A DNA stretch of 64,000 bases, taken from contig JADDOH010005090.1 of the NCBI GenBank assembly GCA_016648135.1, forward strand, positions 158,082 through 222,081, written 5' to 3'. The translations under genes and the position numbers were made by a program. The notes beneath the pieces were generated by a model. That model made no database searches, was not told the origin of the DNA, and saw only the letters and a program-made list of their open reading frames with translations. Source of the stretch: Agrypnia vestita. Its lineage: Eukaryota; Arthropoda; Insecta; Trichoptera; Phryganeidae. Position 1 is the first letter of the stretch; every line of letters begins with the position of its first letter. Of this stretch, positions 33,401-45,167 are shown piece by piece.

Positions 33401-35100
33401 CAACTGCAATCTGCTAAAGGAATGGTCCTTAATTGCGAATACTTTGCTGGATCAATATATTCAGTAGGCAATGTGTCCGTTATACAATCCAAAACCAAAT
33501 ACTGAATCTCATATTCTTGATAAGAAATTCGAGATTTAATCTTAAAAGAGGTATAACCATGTATTGGTCTAAAACTTGTACCTACACCCTTAATCACAGA
33601 ATTAATCAAATAAGTTATTTTAAAATTTAACCTTTTACAACAAGCAAAGGTAATAAGGTTATTTTGAGATGCAATATCTATTAAACATCTGACAATTTTT
33701 TAATTACGCTTCTTAAAATAAGCGTATACTTGAGCGGTAGGCAAAATGACACGTATCTGTGGCAAATTACTGCTTTGAGTACACAGAGTCGTAGAGTTGT
33801 TTTGAATTTCGGATGTACTTGGCACTGACTTAATTTTATTGCAAGTATTATTTTTCTTAAAATATTTATTGTCATCAAAGTGTAACATAGTACGATGCCG
33901 TTTATCACACTTTTTGCAAGAATTTGTCAAGTGACATGCCTTACTTCCATGGCTATAGCTTAGGCAATTCGCACAGCCATAATTGATTTCACTAAATCAA
34001 AGCGGTTTTTTGGCGTAAGTTCTTTAAATTGCTTACACTGATAGAAATGAGAATGCGTGGTTTTACATTGCGAACACTTATTATTAGACGCGGCGTAATT
34101 GGTAATAAATGCTTTTGAAATATTATTGTTTGATTTATTTTTGAGAGTATGCGATTTATATGAATTATACGAATTATTATTACTAGATAAACGTTCTAAA
34201 AATTTGACCTTTGCCTTTAAAAATTCAAACAACTCAGTCTTTGAGGGGATTGCTTTATCTTTCACGGAAAGTTCAAATTCATTCACAGTGTCTTTATCTA
34301 ACCTACGAATAGCACAGTTAAAAAATAGAAAGTCCAATATGTCTTCAATTTCCAACTGTTTTAACGCTGAAACAGACGTGGAGAATTTCTCATAAAATTC
34401 ATTTAAATTACTTGCATTGTTTAATACTGGCTTAGATTCAAATATATTGTTTACATATTGACAGCCTAAATTTCTTTTATCTTGGTAACGCTTGACCAAA
34501 TTATCCCAAACACTGGAATAGTTTGCGCCTGTGGGAATTATCCCAGATAAAACGCTTAACGCGGTATTTGACAGCTTTCCAATTAAATACTGCATGCGTT
34601 GAGAATCATTCAAAGCCTCATTTAGATGTATATTTGTTTTAAAAGATTCATAAAATTTTGGCCAATTCTGTATTTTCCCGTCGAAAGAAGGAATTTCTAT
34701 AGGAGGTAATTTTATATATATTATGTTTTACAATTATTAATTGCGGCTACTTGCGTTTCAGATAGATTAGGCGTTTTATCCTTATAAATGTTTTTAGTAT
34801 TTTGTATGGCGGCATACAATTCGTCATATACATTCAGACTATCAAAATTCGGAACGTATGACGGATTTAATTCCATTTCAATATCATTTATCTTCATTAC
34901 AATTTCAATGAATTTTAGCCTAATTTCCTCGAAAAGTAACGCATTAGATATAAATATGTTAATTGATGATTTACCATTTAATTTAGGTATGCTGTCATAA
35001 ATGTTTTGAGTGCGAGAAAAGTATGTAGATTTTTCCGCTTCAAGCAGTCTAAGCTGTTTTTCATTATTTTTTCCATGATTATAATCTAATATTAAATCGA
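30473..35100 (-). pseudogene. BEL/Pao gag-pol, multiply broken
   Basis: From right to left on the minus strand. Gag: about 33,700-35,100 (YDELYAAIQNTKNIY; RMQYLIGKLSNTALSVLSG; knuckles CSQCKTTHSHFYQC and NCLSYSHGSKACH...CKKCDKRH), frameshifted near 33,985. Pao-type protease region: 33,157-33,609 (SWNMPGDIEIVLGAQLFPYIL). RT: 32,150-32,965 (YIPHHVIIRQ...KVRILLDASAKS), in which the catalytic YVDD position reads YMND, removing an essential Asp. RNase H: 31,741-32,073 (VAFCDASLKAYG). Integrase: 30,935-31,673 (IHIGVDFAGP; YSDNGTNFVGAKA), in two frames, then the tail domain 30,473-30,658. Several stops and shifts mean it is not functional. I did not attempt to join the parts. Confidence 0.88.
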
Positions 35101-35533
35101 TGCTGATTTGTTACTTAAATAACAATATAATAAATATTTGTTGTCTATAATCAGTTATCAGTTGATGCCTACACGTACGACACCTATGATTAATTTTTGC
35201 ACGGCGCTATCAATAAATGTCAATTTTTTAATTATAAATAGTTATAATAATAATCAAATAGATGGCGTCAAATTAAATATGAAATATACTACCTACCCTT
35301 TAGGAACAATGAGCATTAAATGAATATATATGTAATAAACTATTAAGATGCTTTAAATTATCAATTTGTATATAAAATAGAGCTAGATTAAATTATTTTA
35401 TTAGCACTTTGTATTCAAACACAGATTCACTTTAATAATGTTAAATTATATTTAAATGAACGATTATACTCAGACAAATCTCAACTTAATAATCAAATTA
35501 GTGGTTCAAAATCCGGCTCGAAGGACCATCTTA

Positions 35534-35920
35534 TGTTGAAGCGGTTTTTAATAAATCAAATGCATGCGGTTATTCATCGAGATTTGTTAGTAGAGACAAT
35601 CGTTCATTCGTGGGAATCATAACATTTACGAGATGCTAGAGATTGATTGGCAGATGAATAGAGAAAACAGACCCGAATATTGCAGTAAATGTGAACAACA
35701 AATAAGAAAAAATCCTACCTTTTATATTCTGGATGTTGGGATAAGAAATGCCTCTTTCTTCCTTCATGGTCCAACTGCAACTTCTTGTATGCCAAATTAA
35801 TCATTAAAATGCGTAGGTAAAGGATTATAGGGACAGGATTGGTAGGTTTTCAACTTACTGAAGTTCAATTCACAACAACCATCGTCCCTATTCCTCAATA
35901 TTTTATCACTGGCCAAACCA
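35534..35920 (-). repeat. BEL/Pao 5' LTR (387 bp, internally deleted)
   Basis: It matches the outer parts of the 3' LTR but lacks about 340 bp between AAATGCGTAGGTAAA and AGGATTATAGGGACAGG. The deleted interval is where the 3' LTR carries the LINE target site. Confidence 0.88.
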
Positions 35921-35925
35921 CGTAT

Positions 35926-36382
35926 GTTATTAATTAATAATAAGTAAAAAATGATGTTTACATTTATCTTCTTCAATAAAATATTATTTTTAGTCATGGT
36001 CTAGTTTCCTAGTCATAGTGCGTTGAACTAGTTCAGTCCGTTTAATTTTCAAAATCATACATTTGAGATTATGATTAAGTGATGTTTCCATAAACCTTTA
36101 CCTTTGTATTTTTTGGAAAAATTGGTAACCTTCTAACATACTACGTTGGTAGCATACGTGACTATACAGATTATTTTATATGAATTACAAATTTGTGTAA
36201 TCCCCGAGATAAAAAATAAGTTTCGTTGCGTTTCCCAATTTCGTCTTATCAAGAGTCAAACAGTCAAATTAAATGAGATTATATTTTTAAAACTGATATA
36301 AAATTTCTTGTGTGGCAAAAATATGTATATTTCAGAATATCATTTAATGTTGGATTATTTTTTTTAACAATTGTGTATATAA
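35926..36382. other. Unit-2 intergenic DNA resumed after the BEL/Pao element
   Basis: From TTTCCTAGTCATAGTGCGTT (36,004) onward it aligns with 11,436-11,800 of unit 1. The first ~75 bases belong to the short extra insertion that hosts the BEL/Pao element. Confidence 0.55.
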
Positions 36383-36545
36383 ATTATTGGTCTTGTGGTC
36401 TTTCGCCTCGTGATCCAAAGGTCGCGGGTTCAAATCTCACTCCGGACCAGCAATTTAGCCCTATTTTCACAGCACAAGCGTTTAGCGTAATTTGAAAATA
36501 GTAAGAATACTAATGTAACACGTATTCCATGTTCACATCTCTATT
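36383..36545 (+). mobile_element. tRNA-derived SINE, copy 4
   Basis: Duplicate of the SINE at 11,806: GGTCTTGTGGTCTTTCGCCT, GGTCGCGGGTTCAAATCTCA, then CCAGCAATTTAGCCCTATTT. It was carried along by the tandem duplication. Confidence 0.8.
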
Positions 36546-37284
36546 TTTTTAATTACAAAAAATGTTTTAATTTCATTTATCAATAATTTTGAAATCATAC
36601 TATTGGAGATCAGCTATTGGATACGTAGTTGCGGACTTACTACATTCGAATTAATTATTATAGGGGAGGGAGATAACATGACGTGTTTTACCCTTTAATT
36701 CTTACAAAAGCTCATCTTCCTGTATCTCCTCCACTCTGTTCTCTCATCATCATCTTCTGTACTTATTAAAAAAAATACACATGAAAAATTCCTACTAAAC
36801 GTAATTGAAGACTTTTTTTCTCATTAAAACATATTCATCCACAAATACCGAAAAAATATATAATCTCGATATGATACTCCTTTTCGCTCCACTAAGCATA
36901 TAATATCTGCATGATGTAATATTTCTAATATTTCTATTTCTATGTAGCTCGCACGCTAGCCATCGTTCCAAAATGAAGGCAATCCTAGATGTTCGAGGAG
37001 TTCTAAGCCTTTGTCTTCAACGCCACATTTCAAAAGTTTTTTTTCTCTGTTCTCTTTATTAATGTTCTCTCACTTGCTCTCAATATCCATGATTCCACTT
37101 CACAGAAAGAACTCAACGTTATGTATGTCTCAAAACTGGTAGTAAACATACATAATTATTCATACAATACCAAATTATTTGTTGAGAACTTGTTTCGTGG
37201 CGCTGTTAAAGGGTTACAAGTAGTATCGCTATCATACATAATTTTGGCCCATTCATTTAATTATGATAAGATGCCAAAATATTG

Positions 37285-37292
37285 TATAAATA
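37285..37292 (+). promoter_or_regulatory. TATA box of gene C
   Basis: TATAAATA, 79 nt before the ATG, followed by CAGTGGTTGATCACAATTATTTATG. The GATCACAATTATTT word is also present below the TATA of the orphan gene-A promoter in the same spacing. Confidence 0.6.
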
Positions 37293-37370
37293 CAGTGGTT
37301 GATCACAATTATTTATGTAAATTATTTTACAGACGGTGAACCTTGATAATTATCTATCACGAAAACTAAA

Positions 37371-40300
37371 ATGTTGGGTAAGAATTCTTATTGTTTTAAC
37401 TTATTTATTATCTACTTATTTAAATTATTTATTTACTTTTTTACTTATTTAATTTATTATTGTTTAATTAATTTAAAATTACTTATTTAAATTAAAATAT
37501 CTTATAATGCTCAAGTTAACTTTATATTAATTATCATATTAGTAAATATATTCAGTACGTTTTGTATATTCAAACGATATTGTAAAACTTATTTTAATAT
37601 TCATTTAATGCATACATATTGTAAAACTTATTTTAATATCCATTTTATGCATACCTATTATTTTAAAGTATGTAGTATAATGTAAAATATATTACTCAAA
37701 ATTTTCTAATTCATCTTTAAACTAGAGATAAATCAAAAGTTTTAGAATTACGTTCATTACAATAGAAGAACAAAAATTGAAATTAAATATTATTAAATGC
37801 AAATTCTTTAAAATTTGTTTTCACATTAATTGTTTATTCTTTTTTTTTAATTGGTTGAGCAACTTTTATTAAACACAACTACATGTTTCGGAAAAACCTT
37901 TTAATAGATGTCAAAATATCAAAATAAATGATGTCGTTTGTTTTAGTTTTCAAAATTATTCAAAAAATTATTTTTAAATTTTATTGCTGAAGTTCTTTAT
38001 AGTTAAATTTAATTGATCTTTTAAATATTTTGTTTACTTTTACATGCTTTACTAATTTCTAATGTTTCTAAATTATTCAATTTACTCCAAAATTATTTAT
38101 GTGTGAAATAGAAAGTCTTAAATCTTTATCAAAACCGTGATCATTTATAAATTATTCACCGTGTTATTATAAAATTCTTTATTCAACTCCCATATAATTC
38201 ATTTTTGTTTTTGTTTATATCTTTACATCGAGTTTTAATTTTTAATATATGTTTTATTATGATGAAGGATCATTGGTTCCAAAAAATGTTGACATTTCGA
38301 CAAATAGTGGTTTATTCGATAGTTTAATTTTAATCATATCTTCAAAAATATTTCTAGCCAAAGTCAGCTTCCTTCTGATCGCGCTGATCGTTGCGTCAGC
38401 TCAGGGACAAGAAGCCAAGGGAAAGGTAATATAAAATTTTAATACTAATGTGCTTTAATTTAATTACTTATTGTCTTAATTAGGGTCGTGTGCATTAAAT
38501 GCCAGTATTGTCGTTGGACCTATCCGCGTTGGACGCTTCATACATTGTATTGGCAGACAAATGGCGCATCGCGTATAATATTCGATATCAGAACTCGCTA
38601 AGTATAGAAGTACTAATACGATTTTCAGTTTTTTTTTGTGAATCTGAATACTTATATCGTCTATAAAATTAATTTTATTTTAAGTACATATTTATGTGAA
38701 CTTAGAACCAGTTTATAAGACGTTGGTATACATTACGCAAATCCAAATCAGTGGTGTTTTTGACTTGTATGTAGACTTTGTATTAACTCAAGGTAGGAAT
38801 TATTTTTTGAATAATGGATCCTTTTTTTAATATACATTAGCTGTAATCCACAACTTCTTACCTGTGTGCGATGAATCCGGCTATCTTTTCAAATACGATT
38901 GGCAGAATATTGACTACTAGTACTTCTAATACTTCTTCTTGCGTATATATTCATCCCAATTATAATAATTTCTTGTCTGTCCGTCCGTCCGTAGTAAATT
39001 CATGTAAACTTTAGAGTAAAATTCTTTTTTTTTCTTTTTATATAAATAAATAAACACTTATGCCTTAGAAGCCGACATGTAAAAGTACCGTCATTTTTGA
39101 CGGGTAACAGCTAGTATAAAATAAAAAACATCAATCATGAAGAAACTATCCCAATTATAATAAATTCTTTTTCTGTCTGTCCGTTCGTCCATCCGTCTGT
39201 CTGCCTGTCCCCGTAACTTCGTGTAACGCCCGTATCTTCTTTTTTTTTATATAAATAAATAAATACTTATTCCTTAGGAACCGAATGTCAATATTATATG
39301 CATTATTTAATACGACGATGATATTTATTGATTATTGATTAGAAATAACGAAATACCACATTTTGTTCAATCAATTCTATTTTTACTTATAATACATATC
39401 GAAATTGAATTATGACACATGACTGACATGACCCTTTGACAGGTGAAACGTATTTAGATCTTTTCTTTATATTATGCACATATTAGCACCCAGATTACAT
39501 GGAAATGAACGCGAAAAGCATATTTATTATTTTTACGGTTACATCTTACGCCTAAATTGTGAGGTTAAAACACACACATCACCTTATGCGTAGTTACTGT
39601 TTCTAAGTTAAATTTTCATATAAACGATGGAGAATATATTTGAAAATTGTGATATCGCTAAATTATGGACTCAGATTACATAGAAATGAACGATCAAATA
39701 TTGTGGTGCTTTTCTTTGAAGACTTTTGTACACCATCAGAGAGTTTGAAATTTATCCGCTCCGGCAGGCAAAGCCAATGTAGCTGCTTCAGCATTGAGGA
39801 TATCCGCGAGAACTTTGATGCCTTAAATATAAGCTTCGCCGCAGCATTCATCACTGACTGAAGTCTGTCGAGCTGAGTCCTAGGCTATGCTGCATATATT
39901 GAGTTACAATAATCCAGTCGTGAGATGACGCACACACTAATCAGTGACTTTGCAACGCTTTGCTAATTCACGCATATATCGTCATAATCGTAGAACAACG
40001 ACGCATGTGATTTTTCTCAAGTTTGCAGGAGAGCAGTTTAAAGTTTTATTTACATAAAGACACTTTATGTCTTAGCTCGATAACTACAAAAGATTTTCAT
40101 TTGAAACTTGGGTTAGTCATTTAAAGTGGATACCTTTAAAACCTTAAATATAGTCAGCGCAGTACAACGACGTTTTTACACATGCTGCATTACACACATT
40201 CTACGATCGCAAATCAGAACCGTCGTTATACGAAATATATCGATTAAACTAATGAGAAAAAATACACTTTTTATATACCATTAGATGGCTTCTTTTTTCA

Positions 40301-42117
40301 CTTTTTAACGATCCAAAAAAGTCAATATGGAATTTTTTGTACATCTGTCATTGCTCTACGATCACGACGATATACCACCGATTATTGAATGTTAGATGAT
40401 CGGCCGTATTTATTTATACAAATTTTATATATTTTAAATTTTTTCCTACGAATTTCTACGAATTACATTTAAGTGATTTGTAGACCTCTTTCTACTTAAG
40501 AAAGACAATCGAATTAGTATGTATAAGCCGCGCCGTGTGTTGGTGTTTATCTATACCCGTAAATACCAACACAGTGAAACAACGTTCGTACGAAATGTAT
40601 ATAAATGTATGCATCAATAAAATAATCAATATTAATTTACATTTTGTACCTATTTAACTCGCAGTCCTGCCCCGTGAACGATGTCTTCCATCCACATGAG
40701 ACCGACAGCAGCATGTTTTATATCTGCGTCAAGAATGAGCTGAAACTCCTCTACTGTCCTGCTAACCTGGTGTGGATCTCAGAATATAATGTAAGGAGTA
40801 GTATATATGTACATATTGACTGATCAATGTTTACACGACTCTCAAATCTCTTCCCGGATCCTGGCTAGAACCCACCGATTGTTTTATCGTTCGAAATAAG
40901 GAATAACAAAACACGAAATAAAATTATTAGTTGAGCGACCAAAGGGAAAATTCTTTAAAAATGGCGAACCAAAAGGAATAAATATTAAAAAACCGGCACG
41001 AAGCTACGTATTACTGATTCGAATAATGTTAATATAATACTCTTTGACCAACTGATCCGAATAATAACTGAAAATGCTGCCGCTTTTCTGAAAATCTTAC
41101 CCTTTTTCACTTCTTGACATTATTTTTGCAAAACAAAATTTAAAAACATTTCTCCATTCAAAATTTTGAATATTTAAACCATAAATTGTCGAGTTCTTAC
41201 TCGCATAAAATAATAAAGAAGACACACAATTTTATTCAATAAGTAGGTACAAATTTTACATTAGGACGCTTTGGCAGAAGAAATTAATAAGTGCATAATG
41301 AAATAATCTTTTTTCTATAAGCTTTTAATATCGCATTACTATTTATTTGTATTTATTTGTAATGTAATTTTAGTCAAAACTTGAGAATTGTGAGAGTTAG
41401 CGATAGGTACTTCGGTAATCCGTTTGAAGCTCTGTCAGACCAGAGCGCCTAGATAAGAAGAAATCACTTCTAAAGGCATTGCAGACATCAGACACCTCCA
41501 GTAAAGGTATCTAATTTGAGTACGACGAACACAGACGTATACCTACGTCTCGTTTATTTTTTATTTTTATTCTCGTCTATTTAGTGTTGAGAGCAATCTT
41601 ATGATCACAATTTTGCTGTTTTCGGAATACGGCCGTTTATTTCATGGCTTAGGTGAATTTGAGCATTGAAACATGTTGCAATAACTATAATGAAGAAATT
41701 TTCATTTTTTAAAGATGAATTATAATAGTTTAAGAAAAACGAAACATAAATGTGAAAGAATCATTAAAATATCTGTACAAATGAAAAAGGGACTTGAAAT
41801 TATATATTATGTCTTTCCACTTCCCAATCGAAGTGATGTGTTTTTTATTCCAGAAAATTTTGTATTATTTTCAGACTTGTTCCCTGCCACAAAGGGCCCC
41901 GTCCTGCAAGCCTACAGACCCCATCCCCCCTTGCCATCCCTGGATGGGCATGACCGCGCACCTCGCGCATCAGTCCGACTGCACCAAGTTCTACATCTGC
42001 TCTTGGGGCAAGGCCTACCTAAATAGCTGTCCGGCCACCCTTCACTTCAGCCCGAGACTCGGCGTCTGCGACTATCCGTACAGGGCTGGCTGTGTCTGCA
42101 ATAAGCAAATAATATAA
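37371..42117 (+). CDS. Secreted chitin-binding protein with two peritrophin-A (CBM14) modules, gene C
   Basis: Tandem copy of gene B with the same four-exon structure: 37,371-37,377, 38,358-38,425, 40,665-40,790 and 41,875-42,117. Joined, it encodes 147 aa. Signal peptide MLAKVSFLLIALIVASAQG is identical to gene B; the next residues QEAKGK differ. Module 1 keeps the serine in place of the second cysteine (ETDSSMFYIC) and has VWISEYN where gene B has VWNPKYK. Module 2 has PCHPWMGMTAHLAHQSDCTKFYIC with a longer first loop, and ends CDYPYRAGCVCNK plus four extra residues QII/stop because gene B's TAA codon reads CAA here. AATAAA is at 42,224. Intron 2 is 2.2 kb against 0.7 kb in gene B because of transposon debris. 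Function as for gene B. Confidence 0.88.
38426..40664. other. Gene C intron 2 with transposon debris
   Basis: It aligns with gene B intron 2 at both ends. The extra ~1.5 kb holds two copies of a repeat with TCTGTCCGTCCGTC and TATAAATAAATAA...CTTAG(G)AA, ends with GACGGGTAACAGCTAGTATA (about 38,930-39,300), and includes the LINE fragment at 39,640-39,985. Confidence 0.6.
39640..39985 (-). mobile_element. LINE reverse-transcriptase fragment (CR1/L2-group)
   Basis: On the minus strand the frame reads ISRLDYCNSIYAA, a stop, PRTQLDRLQSVMNAAAKLIF, KASKFSRISSMLKQLHWL, PERINFKLSDGVQK. This is the conserved region just after the RT domain in CR1/L2-type elements. It is truncated on both sides and has an in-frame TAG, so it is dead. 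Confidence 0.75.
40791..41874. other. Gene C intron 3
   Basis: Collinear with gene B intron 3 but shorter. Nothing else is seen. Confidence 0.5.
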
Positions 42118-42229
42118 CCTTAGCCCTGTCTTGCCCAGATAATTATTTTATACATATAAAGAAAAAAAGTGCATAAAATATAGATTAACTTAAACATTTG
42201 ACATGTATTTGACCTTAAATGAAAATAAA

Positions 42230-43110
42230 AAAATGAAAATAATAAATAATCCATTGCTTTTTCACCGTCTATTTCAAAGCAGGTAAGGAGTTGATTGGTT
42301 AAAAGTTTTAATCACAATCTAAATATTATAATTTCATTATGGGGAGAGAGACTTGAACCCCAAACGCGCAGATGGCAGCACGGCGACTAGAAAACATCGT
42401 CATCATCGTGTTTTCTAGTCGCCGTGGACCGTCAAAAATTATAACCTCTCAAGATAATGCAGAATTCCTGCCCAAGAAAATTATGTTTTTCCATCTCAGA
42501 AATCACAGAAGAACACAGAAGAACGCCAACAAATGACCACTCGGTTATTATCCTTAGCTTCGGTAGTCGAAGCGTTGTCAGCTTCAGATACCCTCGTCCT
42601 GGCCCTCAAAACAGGTATCTTGAGAAGATCACCTCCTTCGCGTCACGAAATAACACGCGAAGGATTGTCAAGCATAAAATCTCGGAATAAATCGTCACAA
42701 ATATACTGATTTCATTGTTATTTCCATTCATTCATAAACGAAATGTTGCTTATTTTAAGCATGTTTATAAATGAGCATGCTCAAAGCTAACAATCAAACA
42801 CACATGCTTATTACTGGCATGCTCTTGTCACAGAATAGAGAGGAACTCTAGTTCAAAATTGAAACTTTGCAAACTGAAATAGAAAATTCATGTGAATCAA
42901 TAAATCAAAACAGCACATCCATCCAGCTCATTCCATCCGCACATTCTTGATTTTAGTTTTTATAATTTTTATTTTAAGATTTGAATCATTCATGTCTTTT
43001 AATAAAGTTTCATAAACATTATTTCTTGCTATATTATTTTTACACAGCGGTGACCGAGTATTCCACAGTGATTCACATAAGTTACGAGAGGTAATGTTTT
43101 GTCATATCCC
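42230..43110. other. 3' flank of gene C, duplicate of 20,700-21,730
   Basis: Aligns with the gene B flank but lacks the 560-bp repeat and part of the ACACATGCTTAT MITE. At 42,384-42,424 a short perfect hairpin CGGCGACTAGAAAACA/TGTTTTCTAGTCGCCG replaces the gene B sequence. Confidence 0.55.
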
Positions 43111-43870
43111 TATTATTAACTATTAAAAAATACGGCAATGGCAGCAATTATTCTGATGTGTCTCGGAAAAAAGTAGAATTGCGGTGCCCCTCAAAACTTG
43201 GTTCTGGATCATCTAAAATCAAAAAATCAAAGTTCATTCGTTAGAGAATAATTTTACCCAGGTAAGGCTGGGAGAGTTTTTTGAAATTTCAATTTTTCAC
43301 TTTAATGGAACACTTTGAGGGGAAAAACGCGATTTTTTTCGAAAAAAATCAGCTAATTTGTTATTAAAAAATAAATGTTTATATTTATATAATAAATATT
43401 TGAAAAAAATCTCCAGCGTTACCTCGTAAATTATGTACAGGAATAGTGTTCAAAATTTCAAAAGGATCGGTGCAGTAGTTTTGAAATTATGAGGGGCACC
43501 GACTTTGAAAACGTGAGTTGTGGGGAAAACGCTTTAAAGTTTTGAACACTAAAAATCATAGTTCTATAGACATAGAACACTAAAAAACAAGTTCATAAGC
43601 AAATTTTATCGGCTTACCTCACACTGAATCATCAATGCCAGAAGCATAAAGGATAGGCTTGATGGCATCCAAAACATCCTCGGGATGAGCACTGTACGTG
43701 TGTTTGAACGAATCCAATGCATTAGGGTCGGGTAGGTATAAAAATTTGACAGGCATAAAAATACTCATAACTTCGTCAATTTTGTTCCAATAGACTTAAA
43801 ATTTTGACAAAATATTCTTAAGATATTATACATTCAGTTAAAAAAAATATCTTACACCTTACACCCCCCT
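43111..43870. mobile_element. Insertion private to unit 2, with an exon-like frame
   Basis: Unit 1 has the end of the MITE here instead. The block contains GGTGCCCCTCAAAACTTGG and a partly inverted ATGAGGGGCACCGACTTTG. A minus-strand open frame of about 60 codons ends near 43,622. I see no terminal repeats. The class is unknown. Confidence 0.4.
43622..43816 (-). CDS. Unidentified exon-like open frame
   Basis: The minus strand reads NKIDEVMSIFMPVKFLYLP, then DPNALDSFKHTYSAHPEDVL, then DAIKPILYASGIDDSV before a TGA. Composition looks like a real protein (balanced charges, proline/glycine, no low complexity). The end offers a possible donor (TCA followed by GTGTGAG, or GTAAG just after). No start, partner exon or family is recognised. 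It may be a remnant of a transposon-encoded or captured gene. Confidence 0.3.
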
Positions 43871-44466
43871 TGATACTTTTTTCTTCACCGCTCGTGGCGC
43901 GGACTGGTTGGCGAGAGAGATCAACGCCATCTGCCGTCATATTTCGCACCAATCAAGCAGCGTCATCGCCGATGCATACGGTAAATCAAATGCATCTCAT
44001 AATGAGTACTAAAGTACTAACTATAATTTCATTTGAATACTTAAGTATAATACAATTATTGTACTTAAGTATTTATTTACTATCTTGAGAGGTATAAACC
44101 TACAATCAAACCATTCTGTCGCCTTTCCAATAATTCAACCAAGCAACCCAAGTTCCCTTTTTTCTATCACTATTCACTATTCTAGACTATCCAGCGTTCT
44201 TTTCTCAACTCAATTCAATTCGTTCATTCCTTTCTCTATCATAAATGGATTTGTCACAGATGCGCCGCAGCTATCTCAATGACACTTTAACATGCAATGC
44301 ATTTAAACATACTCAAAACATTCTGAAATCTTTATGCTTCCAGATAACAAATTTATCTGAAAAGTTATATTGCAGACGGATACAGTGTTGAAGGTGATAT
44401 CGCTCATATATAAAAACAAAAATTTTTTTTTTATAAAAATTGCGCAAGTAAGATTGTTAACCCGCG
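43871..44466. other. End of unit 2, duplicate of 22,050-22,580
   Basis: Collinear with the flank of gene B (GCCATCTGCCGTCA...CACCAATCAAGCAGCGTC). No gene is seen. Confidence 0.5.
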
Positions 44467-44470
44467 AAAA

Positions 44471-45163
44471 CGCGCCATTAAAAATCACGTGGGCATTCGC
44501 GTGTAGAGCATTTTGCTCACAAATATTAAATTGTGAAAAACGTGCCTAAATCCAAAAAAATCATGATGGATTTTCTAATGAAACACTTTAATTTTGTAAT
44601 ATTTATACTAAATTAACATTTTAAAATACAATGAACTTTCATTTTTATAACAAAAAGAAAAACTCATATTTAGTCAGTCTTCTAGGGCACTCTTAAGAAA
44701 ATAATGAAAAAATGTAACAAAAATCAACTTTTTAATCAATCTAATTAAGAAAAATTAATCTTCCTCGTTAATACGATTCTTACATATATCACGTAATCAC
44801 ATAATCACATAAAATATGGATCTTCAACATCTTCGTAGTCTCCTTCAACCACGCCAAAATACGTAAATCTTGATCGTTCATCCATGTACAAAAATGTATG
44901 TATTTTATATATACTTGACAATATTCACAATGAAATTAATAAACTCGCGCGATGAGCAAATTGCCGCGCGACGGTAACCGGTGAACGAACTACCTCCTGT
45001 GAGCGACTGGATGGCACTGTGCAAGGGCACTTTAACGAAAGGGAGGAGGGACGTATAAAACTCAGCTACTGAACGTACGAGACTCGAGAAATCGTTTTTG
45101 ACAAAATGGCGCGTACTTAAAATTTACCGTGAGCAAAATGCCCATAGCGCAAGTGATCGCGGG
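44471..45163. mobile_element. piggyBac-like MITE (TTAA flanks)
   Basis: TTAA at 44,467-44,470 and 45,164-45,167 flanks ends CCCGCGAAAAC and, inverted, CCCGCGATCAC. TTAA duplications and terminal CCC are the piggyBac signature. Subterminal GGGCAT and CATTTTGCTCAC are mirrored. There is no transposase. Unit 1 has only its left ~70 bp (22,586-22,655), at the duplication junction. A TATAAAA followed by CTCAGCT at 45,055 is inside it and may be fortuitous. Confidence 0.7.
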
Positions 45164-45167
45164 TTAA

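Larger units (their letters stand above)
24887..35920 (-). mobile_element. BEL/Pao LTR retrotransposon, degenerate, with nested LINE
   Basis: 5-bp target duplications CGTAT (24,882-24,886 and 35,921-35,925) bracket LTRs that start TGTTGAA and end GGCCAAACCA on the plus strand (TG...CA on both strands). On the minus strand the 5' LTR is followed after 5 nt by an 18-nt primer-binding site (35,511-35,528, complement of a tRNA 3' end ATCCGGCTCGAAGGACCA, which fits eukaryotic tRNA-Tyr). A purine tract AAGGTGGGGAGAA (30,290-30,302) precedes the 3' LTR. Without the nested LINE the element is about 6.36 kb, normal for BEL/Pao. Gag, protease, RT, RNase H and integrase are all present in order but broken. 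Confidence 0.92.
22665..44540. repeat. Tandem segmental duplication, unit 2 (enlarged by transposons)
   Basis: It starts with GGGTTTTTCATATTTTATTT, which corresponds to 9,340 in unit 1. It continues through the orphan gene A promoter/exon 1, then is interrupted at about 24,790-36,004 by retrotransposons. It resumes with TTTCCTAGTCATAGTGCGTT (as at 11,436) and runs through the SINE, gene C and the 3' flank to the piggyBac-like MITE at 44,471. Confidence 0.85.

Noticed and set aside
45050..45090. TATAAAA and CTCAGCT resembling a core promoter
   Set aside because: It lies inside a non-autonomous piggyBac-like element with no gene downstream; left as a possible coincidence.
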